Below, piece after piece: positions 33,491 through 40,377 of a stretch of DNA of 64,000 bases. Made by a program: the position numbers and the translations under genes. The notes under the pieces were generated by a model. It had not been told where the DNA came from and did not search any database. It saw only the letters and a program-made list of their open reading frames with translations. The DNA is from Paucimonas sp. (GTDB lineage: Bacteria > Pseudomonadota > Gammaproteobacteria > Pseudomonadales > Pseudomonadaceae): NCBI GenBank assembly GCA_031253995.1, contig JAIRVG010000073.1, forward strand, positions 23,333 through 87,332, read 5' to 3'. Numbering within the stretch: the stretch's first letter is position 1; each line of letters begins with the position of its first letter.

Positions 33491-34042
33491 TCAAGTAGAC
33501 GGTTTTCCCGCGCCGGGACCGAACCTCTGGATGACTTTTCTTTGCAGGCGCTCGGCGCAAAAGCCCAGGGCCGACTTCAATTCCTTCTCTACGGTGCGCG
33601 TGGAGATGCCGAAACGCTTGGAGATCTCCAGGTGCGGCGCCTCTTCCAGGCGCGCCGCGACGAGGATCTGCCGGCGCCGGCGCGGCAGCTCGTGCAGGGC
33701 GGACACCAGCATCGCCAGGTCGTTGTGCCCGCCGACGATACGCTCGGGCCCCAGTTGTTCCTCGGCGCCATGCAGCAGCGACTCCACTTCTTCGCCGGTG
33801 AGCAGGCGGGCATCGCTTTCGCGCAGGTCGGCGGCAATGTTCAGGGCGATGCGGAACAGGTAGGCCTGGGGGCGCTTGACCTCGCCGATATCGCCCAGGC
33901 GATCGACGCGCAGGTAGGTTTCGTGGAGCACGTCCGCGGCCAGGTCTTCCGAACCCAGGCGACGCTTGAGCCGGGTCCGGAAATCGCCATACGAGGCCAG
34001 CAGCAGCTTGACCATCGCATTCTGCCCCGACTCATCCTTCAT
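33491..34042 (-). CDS. vreI: ECF sigma factor VreI (FecI family)
   Basis: The product has 183 residues: region 2 (about 10-75, 'LASYGDFRTRLKRRLGSEDL', 'RPQAYLFRIALNIAADL') and region 4 (about 120-172, 'LPRRRRQILVAARLEEAPHL', 'EISKRFGISTRTVEKELKSA'). It directs RNA polymerase to its regulon, probably the hxc, lap and pdt genes here. ATG at 34042 overlaps the vreA stop by four bases and has GGAGG upstream. P. aeruginosa VreI (PUMA3 system) is expressed in low phosphate and needs PhoB, from memory. Confidence 0.87.
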   Translation of the reverse strand: MKDESGQNAMVKLLLASYGDFRTRLKRRLGSEDLAADVLHETYLRVDRLGDIGEVKRPQAYLFRIALNIAADLRESDARLLTGEEVESLLHGAEEQLGPERIVGGHNDLAMLVSALHELPRRRRQILVAARLEEAPHLEISKRFGISTRTVEKELKSALGFCAERLQRKVIQRFGPGAGKPST

Positions 34043-34716
34043 CCCCCCGCCTCCCCTTGGCTGTGTTCGCACTCGATGGTCTTCCCTGACTCCTTGCGCG
34101 CCAGCAACAACGTCACCGGCAACGCGGGGGCCGCACGCCCCAGTTGCATTCCCTGCAAGGCCCCAGGCAGGGCCTCGTCCACGTCCTTGTCGCCCGTGGG
34201 GCCGAGCAGGCTCACCCGCTGCAACACGCCCCCACGGTCGAACCACAATTGCAATGCCGCACGAAAAGTGCCCGGATAAAGCTCCGGGTACTCACACAGA
34301 CGCCTGATCACCGCTCGCTGCAAGGCCGCCACGAATGGCTTGTCCGGACGGGCCGGCACCTGGGCTGCGCGTGTCAGCGGCACCAGGGTGAAGGCCTGCT
34401 CGCCGGTATAGCGCGCCCCCAGCCCGGTGCCGTCGAGTAGCCGGGTCAGGCCGTCACCGGCACTGAAACGCCCCCTCACCGCTGCCGACCGGCGCCCCTT
34501 GAGCAGCGCGCCATCCACCAGCACGGCCATCCCGGTCAGTTCGCCATAGGCCTGCAAGGCCTTGCCCAGCGGTTGGGCCGCCAGGTGGAAGTCCACCATC
34601 GCCAGGCGCGAGGGCCTGTCGGGTGCAGGACCGGCGTGGGATGCCGCGACATTGGCCACCCACATGGCGAACAACGCCAGCAGCGTCGCGATGAACCGTG
34701 CTCGCTCATGCACCAT
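34039..34716 (-). CDS. vreA: Barrel-less cell-surface-signalling protein VreA
   Basis: The product has 225 residues. A signal peptide (1-28, ending SHA) is followed by an STN (secretin/TonB short N-terminal) domain (about 38-115, 'MVDFHLAAQPLGKALQAYGE', 'RGRFSAGDGLTRLLDGTGL') and a domain resembling the TonB C-terminus (about 127-207, 'FDRGGVLQRVSLLGPTGDKD'). Ordinary signalling receptors have a 22-strand barrel after the STN; here there is none, so it cannot be a transporter and should act in the periplasm on VreR. ATG at 34716 has AGGAAG 7 bases upstream. It is the first gene of vreAIR. Confidence 0.85.
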   Translation of the reverse strand: MVHERARFIATLLALFAMWVANVAASHAGPAPDRPSRLAMVDFHLAAQPLGKALQAYGELTGMAVLVDGALLKGRRSAAVRGRFSAGDGLTRLLDGTGLGARYTGEQAFTLVPLTRAAQVPARPDKPFVAALQRAVIRRLCEYPELYPGTFRAALQLWFDRGGVLQRVSLLGPTGDKDVDEALPGALQGMQLGRAAPALPVTLLLARKESGKTIECEHSQGEAGG

Positions 34717-34787
34717 GGGGGCTTCCTGTCCGGGCCGTTATCAAGGCACTCCATCCGGATACAACCCGGCTATCGTGATGGCACTTT

Positions 34788-34805
34788 GTGACTGTGGTGT
34801 GACGC
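34788..34805 (-). promoter_or_regulatory. Pho-box-like direct repeat upstream of vreA
   Basis: On the minus strand: GCGTCAC-ACCA-CAGTCAC. Both half-sites share GTCAC and match 4-5 of 7 bases of CTGTCAT, with the correct 11-base period. It lies 72 bases before the vreA ATG, and ACGATA about 11 bases further on could be the -10. It fits PhoB-dependent expression of vreAIR. Confidence 0.55.
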
Positions 34806-34884
34806 CGAGGATACAAACAGCGAGGTGGCAAGCCGGCGCGATGCAGGCGTATAAGCGACCCATCAGTCACCGGGAGACTCCATC

Positions 34885-35199
34885 ATGCCCCGTCGCCACC
34901 TGATCACCCTCGCCGCCCTGCTGTTCGCTGCGCCGCTGCTGGCCGACACGCCAGGCTCGCAACCCAGCTGCATGAATGCCGAGGTCAACGGCTATCGCAG
35001 CCAGTCCTACGAATGCCTCGGCCAGCTCATGGCCGCGCCGGAAGATCCGCGACACAAGGCGGGCGGCAGCCTTTCGTCGGAACGCATCATCCAGCGCCAG
35101 CCCAACCAGCTGGGCCTGTTCAACCAGGCCGCGACCCGCCTGCGCATGGGCAGCAACTTCGGCCATGCGGTAACACCGCAGCTTCCGGCCACGCCCTGA
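34885..35199 (+). CDS. Small secreted protein of unknown function
   Basis: The product has 104 residues. A signal peptide cleaved near LLADT is followed by a mature part of about 80 residues with two cysteines ('SCMNAEVNGYRSQSYECLGQ'), which may form a disulphide, and a polar C-terminus ending in 'ATRLRMGSNFGHAVTPQLPA'. ATG at 34885 has GGGAG about 8 bases upstream. It is divergent from vreA across 168 bases and could share its regulation. I recognise no family. Codon use is like that of its neighbours. Confidence 0.7.
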   Translation: MPRRHLITLAALLFAAPLLADTPGSQPSCMNAEVNGYRSQSYECLGQLMAAPEDPRHKAGGSLSSERIIQRQPNQLGLFNQAATRLRMGSNFGHAVTPQLPATP

Positions 35200-35245
35200 A
35201 GCGAGCGTTATATAGGAAAGGACACAAGGCCCTTACGTCGTCGCT

Positions 35246-35261
35246 ATATAGTTTTGTATAT
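35246..35261. promoter_or_regulatory. AT-rich dyad upstream of the TetR-type gene
   Basis: ATATAG-TTTT-GTATAT is an imperfect palindrome (5 of 6 pairs) in otherwise GC-rich DNA, about 60 bases before the regulator's ATG. It could be an autoregulatory operator or overlap the -10 region. The 123-base gap 35200-35322 holds nothing else recognisable. Confidence 0.3.
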
Positions 35262-35322
35262 TCCGAATTCCGATGGCGCCGCCACGTCTGCGCCGCCATC
35301 CGGTAACAACAAGGAATTCGCG

Positions 35323-36003
35323 ATGTACATCATGCCTTTCGACCCGCGTCTCGATGCGCCGCGGACTGCCAGCCCGACCCCGGCCGACGATTCGGTGCGC
35401 CGGACCATCCTCGACGCCGCCAGCGAAGCCTTCGCCGACAAGGGCTACGCCGCGACCAGGATCGCCACCATCGCCGAACTGGCCGGCCTGCCGAAGTCCA
35501 ACGTGCACTACTACTTCAAGTCGAAGGAGAACATCTACGCCAAGGTGCTGGAGGACATCGCGCCCTCGTACCTGAGCGCGTGCATGCCGGTGCTGGAGGA
35601 TGACGAGACGCCGATCGAGGCGCTGACCCACACCCTGGTGCGCATGATCCGCCTGTTCGAGCGCCAGCCATTCGCCTCCAAGGTGTTCATGGCCGAACTG
35701 CGCGAAGGCGCGCGGCGCCTGCCGGGCGAGTTCTTCGCGCGCTGGACGGCGCAGACCCAGAAGAGCCTGGCCGGCATCCGCCAGTGGATCGACCGCGGGC
35801 TGCTGGCGCCGGTGGACCCGGAACACGCGCTGCTGACCATCTGGGCCATGGCCCAGTCCTGCGTCAGCCGCGGCTGGCAGATGCCGGGGCTGTCCGCCGA
35901 GGCGATGGACTACGACGTCGCCGCGCGCAATGCCGCGCGCCTGCTGCTGGGCGGGCTGATCCCGGACGGTTCAGTCCCGTGCCAAGCGCTCCGGCGGCAA
36001 TAG
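35323..36003 (+). CDS. TetR-family transcriptional regulator
   Basis: The product has 226 residues from ATG 35323 (AAGGA 8 bases upstream). An N-terminal helix-turn-helix (about 25-70, 'ILDAASEAFADKGYAATRIA', 'LPKSNVHYYFKSKENIYAKV') is followed by a ligand/dimer domain of the RutR (YcdC) type ('LFERQPFASKVFMAELREGA'). It probably represses genes in response to a small molecule; the target is unknown. It overlaps the convergent propeller gene by 33 bases. RutR regulates pyrimidine use in E. coli, but no rut genes are present here, so that role should not be transferred. Confidence 0.85.
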   Translation: MYIMPFDPRLDAPRTASPTPADDSVRRTILDAASEAFADKGYAATRIATIAELAGLPKSNVHYYFKSKENIYAKVLEDIAPSYLSACMPVLEDDETPIEALTHTLVRMIRLFERQPFASKVFMAELREGARRLPGEFFARWTAQTQKSLAGIRQWIDRGLLAPVDPEHALLTIWAMAQSCVSRGWQMPGLSAEAMDYDVAARNAARLLLGGLIPDGSVPCQALRRQ

Positions 36004-36840
36004 CTCCAGCACGCGATTGCGCCCGCCCTCGGCCACCAGGTAGGTGCCGTGCGCCGTGGCGACGATCGACTGCGGCGCCTTGAGGAACGACAGCACGGTG
36101 CGCTGCCGGCCCTGCGCATCCACCAGCAGCAGCCGCGCACGATGGGTCGAGTCCTCGCTTATCCACAGGCCGCGCGGGTCGCACATGAGGAAGGTCGGCT
36201 TGTTGAGCCCGTCCAGCACCACCGGGTCGCTGCCATCGTCCTTGAGTTCGCGGACCACGCCCTGCTTCTTCTGCGTGTAGAGCAGGCGGCCATCGCTGCA
36301 GCGGGTAATGGACTCCGCTTCGTCGAGACGATCACGCAGCACGCTCAGCGAACCATCGCGCCAGCGGTAGCGCAGCAGGCGACCGTTGTCCTTGCGGTCC
36401 TCGATGGCGTACAGGTCGTCGCCGTCGTTCCACAGGCCCTGGACATTCTCGCCCTGGAACAGGTCGGTGACCTTGCCGTCCTTGAGCAGGCTCACCGGCG
36501 CACCGCCGGTTTCCTGGCTGAACACCCAGCCACCCTGGGCCGCAGTCATGCCATCGGGCTTGGACAGGCCGCCGACCAGCACTTCGCGGGCACCATCCGG
36601 CAGGATGCGCATGATGCTGCCCTTGCCGTCCCTCAGCTCCTGGCTGACCATCAGCGAGCCGTCCGCCAGGGGGGCCAGCGACGCGGCCTTCGGCACGCTG
36701 CGCCAGGCCACCTCGTAGCGCCAGTCACCGGAGGCCTGCACCGGATAGAAGCTCTGCCAGGCGAAGAAGCCGAGCGCCGCCATCACCACCGCCACGCAGG
36801 TCAGTGCCAGCGTACGCATCAATCGGAATGTCCCGGTCAT
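35971..36840 (-). CDS. Membrane-anchored SMP-30/NHL-type beta-propeller protein
   Basis: The product has 289 residues. An N-terminal hydrophobic helix (about 8-28) acts as an anchor or signal. The rest forms repeated blade motifs typical of SMP-30/gluconolactonase-like propellers ('LAPLADGSLMVSQELRDGKG', 'GGLSKPDGMTAAQGGWVFSQ', 'LNKPTFLMCDPRGLWISEDS'). The substrate is unknown. It starts at 36840 or, less likely, ATG 36819, three bases after mntP on the same strand, so it may be co-transcribed with the manganese exporter. It converges on the TetR-type gene. Confidence 0.65.
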   Translation of the reverse strand: MTGTFRLMRTLALTCVAVVMAALGFFAWQSFYPVQASGDWRYEVAWRSVPKAASLAPLADGSLMVSQELRDGKGSIMRILPDGAREVLVGGLSKPDGMTAAQGGWVFSQETGGAPVSLLKDGKVTDLFQGENVQGLWNDGDDLYAIEDRKDNGRLLRYRWRDGSLSVLRDRLDEAESITRCSDGRLLYTQKKQGVVRELKDDGSDPVVLDGLNKPTFLMCDPRGLWISEDSTHRARLLLVDAQGRQRTVLSFLKAPQSIVATAHGTYLVAEGGRNRVLELLPPERLARD

Positions 36841-36843
36841 CGA

Positions 36844-37413
36844 TCAAGCTGCCCCCGTCAGGTGTTCGAAGAGAATGGCCGTACCCACCAGCATCAGCAC
36901 GATCCCGCCAACGATCTCGGCGCGTTTGCCGACTACCGCGCCCAATACCCGGCCGAGCATTACGCCGAGGGTGACCATGACCAGCGTGGCCAGGCCGATG
37001 GCGGCGGCGGCAACGAGAATATTGACGTTGACGAAGGCCAGGCCGACGCCCACGGCCATGGCGTCGATGCTGGTGGCGAAAGCGGTCACGGCGAGGATGA
37101 ACAAGGAATGCTGGCTGGTTTTTTCCTCGACCTCATCGTCGTGCTTGAGGCCGTTCCAGATCATGTGAAGGCCGAGGGCGAGCAACAGGCCGAAGGCGAT
37201 CCAGTGGTCCCAGTTCTTGACGAACTGCAGGGCCACCTGGCCGATACCCCAGCCGATGATCGGGGTCATGGCTTCGATGACACCAAAGATCAGGCCGGTG
37301 CGCAGGGCTTCGAGAAAGCGCGGTTTGTGCAGGCTGGAGCCTTTGCCGATGGCCGCCGCGAAGGCGTCGGTGGACATGGCCAGGGCGAGGAAGAAGAGGG
37401 AAATCGGGCTCAC
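36844..37413 (-). CDS. mntP: Manganese efflux pump MntP
   Basis: The product has 189 residues, the same size as E. coli MntP, with six membrane helices. The family motifs 'LALAMSTDAFAAAIGKG' and 'AVTAFATSIDAMAVGVGLAF' each contain the conserved Asp in a D-A pair that forms the ion path. The start is taken as GTG 37413, giving MSPISLFFLALAMSTDAF; no ATG fits the family start. It exports excess Mn2+ and is preceded by a yybP-ykoY riboswitch. Confidence 0.92.
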   Translation of the reverse strand: MSPISLFFLALAMSTDAFAAAIGKGSSLHKPRFLEALRTGLIFGVIEAMTPIIGWGIGQVALQFVKNWDHWIAFGLLLALGLHMIWNGLKHDDEVEEKTSQHSLFILAVTAFATSIDAMAVGVGLAFVNVNILVAAAAIGLATLVMVTLGVMLGRVLGAVVGKRAEIVGGIVLMLVGTAILFEHLTGAA

Positions 37414-37480
37414 GGGGGCTATCCAGTCGGGCAGTGAGTCAACGACGCAGCCACACGCCCGACTCCAGGCATGGATGCAT

Positions 37481-37580
37481 CGTTGGTCTCGCCAACCCGA
37501 AGGTGTCCACGCCACGGCTGCTGCCGAGAATGTTGACGCGGACGCTCGTGACCGAAGGCCAGGAGCAGGCTACTCCCCAA
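37481..37580 (-). ncRNA. yybP-ykoY (manganese) riboswitch in the mntP leader
   Basis: The minus strand contains the class's conserved blocks in order: GGGGAGTAGC (about 37569-37578), CGTCAACATTCTCGG, and GGCGAGACC closing the 3' side with the stem GTTGG/CCAAC (about 37481-37495). A -10-like TATAGT lies at 37592-37597, just upstream of the aptamer. These RNAs bind Mn2+ and switch on mntP; the expression platform is the 70 bases before the GTG start. The rest of the 262-base gap (37414-37675) has no gene. Confidence 0.85.
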
Positions 37581-37675
37581 CAAGGGTGGCCACTATATTG
37601 GCCGGGATGTGAAAAAAACATCAACCGGAATCTGCTTTTCCCTTCCCGGACTGCATACGGCGGCGACGCCGAGGA

Positions 37676-39127
37676 TCAGATCGTCAAGGCACGGTTACCC
37701 AGTTTCGCCCTGGCGTAGAAAATGATCGCCACGGTCGGGATCAGTGCCGAATAGCCGGGTTTCACCGCAGTCATGAGGTGAGTGACCGTGCGACCGACCG
37801 AAGTGCCCACGCGGCTGGCGATCAGGCCGGTCCAGTTGCCGAATGCGAGGTTGGTCATCGCGGCAGTTCCCGACGGCACCAGCGACTGCCCACCCTCCGC
37901 AGACGCCGGGGACTTGAGCAACGCGCCCAGGGTCAGACGCTCGGCCAGGGCGTCCACGTGACGGAAGTAGTCCTGTGCGCTCATGCCTTTGACCACGCTC
38001 AGCACATCGCCCTGCAGCACCGGGTTGCCTGGCAGGTGCTGGAGGAAGAAGGTGCGCACCAGCGCGGCCTCGACTTCGAGGATGGTGCCGCAATGGTGCA
38101 GCGCCTTGCCCAGGTCGAAATGGTTGATCAGCATCTCCAGCGCTTCGGCATAGGGCAGGCCGCGTCTACGCGCCAGGTTGACCAGGCAATGGCCGGCGAC
38201 GAGCTGGAACTCGCGGGTGAAACCATACAGGCGGTCTTCGTGATCCAGGCTCGTCCAGCTGCTGGTCGCGAGGTGCTTGCTCGCCTCGTCGAGCATGATC
38301 GACGGCGACAGCTCCAGCAGATCGTGCAAGAGGTAGTCCCTGCGCACAGGATCTTCCGGCTGCGCAGCGGCTCCATCCTTGACCGCCGGATAGTGCTGCC
38401 CGCGGAAGCCGGCAAAACCGCTGGCGGTCAGCACCTGGTGCAGCTTGGGCCAGTAGTCCTTGTGGCCGAAGCCATCCATCGCGACGTTCTTGAAATGCTC
38501 CACCTCGCGACGTCCAAGGCAGCTTTCATCGACACAGAGCAACAGGGTGCTGTCGGACTTCGACCAGGCGTTGATCAGCTCGCCGTCGATGCACGCTTTC
38601 AGGCGCGCCGCTTCCTGCGCACTGACCTCGACGGCCGCCGCCATCAGCAGCACGTCGCGGATCCTTGGCAGGCGTGCCGTCGGCTCGCGCACCAGCGTGC
38701 GCAAGGTGCTGACCAGCACACGGCCGCCAAGGGAATGGCCCACCAGGTTGATGGTCGTCACCTTCGGGTGGTGGACGGCCAGGTAGTCGCGCAGCTCATC
38801 GAACAGCGCCGCGCCCATCTTCTCGGCGTCGCTGCGACTGCCCACGAAATGCTTGACCCGATCCACCGCCAGCGCGCCAATCGCGGCATAAGGCGATGCG
38901 CGCAAGGCGCCGACGATGGAGGCAATGGTGTTGCCGCCCAGGTCGAGAATGTGCCCCGAGCGCCAGAAGGCGAAGATATTGATGCCGTTGTGCAGGGTAG
39001 CCGGGATATGGCTCGCCAGTTCGCGCCGGTCACGCAGATCGTGCCCGGCGGAGTAGCCATGCACGAAGACGTTGGCGACGGTGCGCTCGTCATGGGGCAG
39101 GGTCAGGAATTTGAAATGCTTGTCCAA
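37676..39127 (-). CDS. DUF726-like alpha/beta-hydrolase protein
   Basis: The product has 483 residues. An alpha/beta-hydrolase core holds 'NVFVHGYSAGHDLRDRRELA' (oxyanion region) and the nucleophile elbow 'INLVGHSLGGRV' with Ser132, as in DUF726/TMCO4-type lipase-like proteins. A second, helical half (about 270-440) has no recognised domain, and the C-terminus has a hydrophobic stretch ('YSALIPTVAIIFYARAKL'). The start is TTG 39127 with GGAG 8 bases upstream. It lies 19 bases after the cysteine-peptidase gene, so the two form an operon. The substrate is unknown; it could be an ester or lipid. Confidence 0.7.
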   Translation of the reverse strand: MDKHFKFLTLPHDERTVANVFVHGYSAGHDLRDRRELASHIPATLHNGINIFAFWRSGHILDLGGNTIASIVGALRASPYAAIGALAVDRVKHFVGSRSDAEKMGAALFDELRDYLAVHHPKVTTINLVGHSLGGRVLVSTLRTLVREPTARLPRIRDVLLMAAAVEVSAQEAARLKACIDGELINAWSKSDSTLLLCVDESCLGRREVEHFKNVAMDGFGHKDYWPKLHQVLTASGFAGFRGQHYPAVKDGAAAQPEDPVRRDYLLHDLLELSPSIMLDEASKHLATSSWTSLDHEDRLYGFTREFQLVAGHCLVNLARRRGLPYAEALEMLINHFDLGKALHHCGTILEVEAALVRTFFLQHLPGNPVLQGDVLSVVKGMSAQDYFRHVDALAERLTLGALLKSPASAEGGQSLVPSGTAAMTNLAFGNWTGLIASRVGTSVGRTVTHLMTAVKPGYSALIPTVAIIFYARAKLGNRALTI

Positions 39128-39146
39128 CGGTGACGCTCCATCCGGC

Positions 39147-39863
39147 TCAATAGAAGTAGTTGGACTCAGCCTTGCTGTTCAGCCCGACCACCACGCTGCC
39201 ACCAATGCGGCAGGCCGTCGGCGACTCGTTCGGGCCCCAGTGACGGCAGTAGTAACGCCCTTCGTTGACCGCCTCGCCATCTTCCTCGAACACCTCGATC
39301 ACGGCGTTCCACAGCGATACCCGCGGCGCGTCGCTGGTAGGGTCGAGGCACAGCAGGTGGGTGATCTGCAATTCTTCCTCGTCGTTGGCCTGATAACCCT
39401 GGTAGCCGATCACCAGCAGCCAATGACCGGAACCGCCTTCCCAATCGACCCCGACGATGGGGATCTTCAGCTCGTCGATGGCGTCGGCGATATTGCGGAT
39501 GGTCTTCTTGCGCCGTGCGGCGATTTCCACCGGCTCGGCGGTCACCCCGACCCGACGGAAGATATCCACCAGCCAGCTCACGTCGAAGTCATCGGTACCC
39601 TCGGATACCAACGCACCGAAGCACATCAGCGACTCACGAAAACGTCCCAGGCGGGTCCGCCCGTCGAAGCGTTCGGGCGACTGTGCCTGCTCGCGGGACA
39701 TCACGCCCAGTGCGATCAGGGTCATCACCACGCAATACGGGCCGCAGGCACCGTCCATCTCGCCCTGGCGCAGGTGCACCAGGTCGTGGTTGTGGTCATG
39801 GGCGATGGTGATCGGGCCGTCGGGCGATACCGACAGCCAGGGGCTTACGAACATGCGATTCAT
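39147..39863 (-). CDS. Papain-like (C39-like) cysteine peptidase domain protein
   Basis: The product has 238 residues from ATG 39863 (AAGGA 11 bases upstream; ATG 39884 is an alternative). 'GEMDGACGPYCVVMTLIALG' supplies the likely nucleophile Cys40 with an oxyanion Gln33. 'GSGHWLLVIGYQ' supplies His147 and 'LLCLDPTSD' Asp174, the order of a C39/papain-like triad. There is no signal peptide, no ABC domain and no obvious double-glycine substrate nearby, so it is not a bacteriocin exporter. Its role with the downstream hydrolase is unknown; self-processing, or an effector or defence role, are only possibilities. Confidence 0.65.
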   Translation of the reverse strand: MNRMFVSPWLSVSPDGPITIAHDHNHDLVHLRQGEMDGACGPYCVVMTLIALGVMSREQAQSPERFDGRTRLGRFRESLMCFGALVSEGTDDFDVSWLVDIFRRVGVTAEPVEIAARRKKTIRNIADAIDELKIPIVGVDWEGGSGHWLLVIGYQGYQANDEEELQITHLLCLDPTSDAPRVSLWNAVIEVFEEDGEAVNEGRYYCRHWGPNESPTACRIGGSVVVGLNSKAESNYFY

Positions 39864-39986
39864 GGTGGGGTCATTCCTTTGCATCAAGCGAACCCGACGA
39901 CAGCAGAGCGACTGTCGCGGGGAGGTGATGTCATTATGCCAAGGCGGAGCGTGTTTCCACATCCCGCCAATGTCTCGTTGCCCTGC

Positions 39987-40190
39987 TCAGCGCCGGCCCA
40001 TGAACGGCAGGATGCCGATCAGCGCCAGCTCCACCAGGGTCGGCTTGCGCGTGCCCAGGGAAGTACCGGCACAGGCGGGGCAGGTGCTGAAACAGTCGCC
40101 CGGCCCCAGGGCATCGCTAGCGGGGGCAACGGTTTTCTTCCAGGAGCACTGCTTGCAGTACCAGGTCCAGGGTTGTGGGCGAACGGGCAT
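39987..40190 (-). CDS. Small zinc-ribbon protein
   Basis: The product has 67 residues. Two CxxC pairs (YCKQC near the start and CPAC near the middle, plus two further Cys) form a zinc-ribbon, followed by a hydrophobic tail ('LVELALIGILPFMGRR'). AAGGAG lies 6 bases before ATG 40190, a strong ribosome site, so the gene is real despite its size. It is 123 bases upstream of the cysteine-peptidase gene on the same strand. The function is unknown. Confidence 0.65.
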   Translation of the reverse strand: MPVRPQPWTWYCKQCSWKKTVAPASDALGPGDCFSTCPACAGTSLGTRKPTLVELALIGILPFMGRR

Positions 40191-40346
40191 GGGAACTCCT
40201 TGTGATTCAGGTGGCAGGCGTAAACCTTCTTGGTCTGGGCAACATTAAAGGCACATCGCTAGCACTGCCATATCACTGAACGTTCAAGAGCCAGAAAAAA
40301 CTCAGGCCCATCGGGCAGAACGCCGCGACAGGCCTGAGCAAGGGAA

Positions 40347-40369
40347 GAAAAATGGCCGCCAAGCGGCCA
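40347..40369 (-). terminator. Rho-independent terminator after pipA
   Basis: TGGCCGC and GCGGCCA (7-bp perfect stem, 3-base loop) are followed on the minus strand by TTTTTCTTCCC. It begins 8 bases after the pipA stop. The rest of the gap 40191-40346 has no recognised feature. Confidence 0.85.
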
Positions 40370-40377
40370 AAGGGAAA

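Noticed and set aside
37434..37718. A plus-strand open frame across the mntP leader
   Set aside because: It crosses the conserved riboswitch blocks on the opposite strand and has no ribosome site or recognisable product.
39147..39863. A bacteriocin-processing ABC exporter (full C39 transporter)
   Set aside because: The protein has only the peptidase-like domain, with no membrane or ATPase domains and no double-glycine leader peptide gene nearby.
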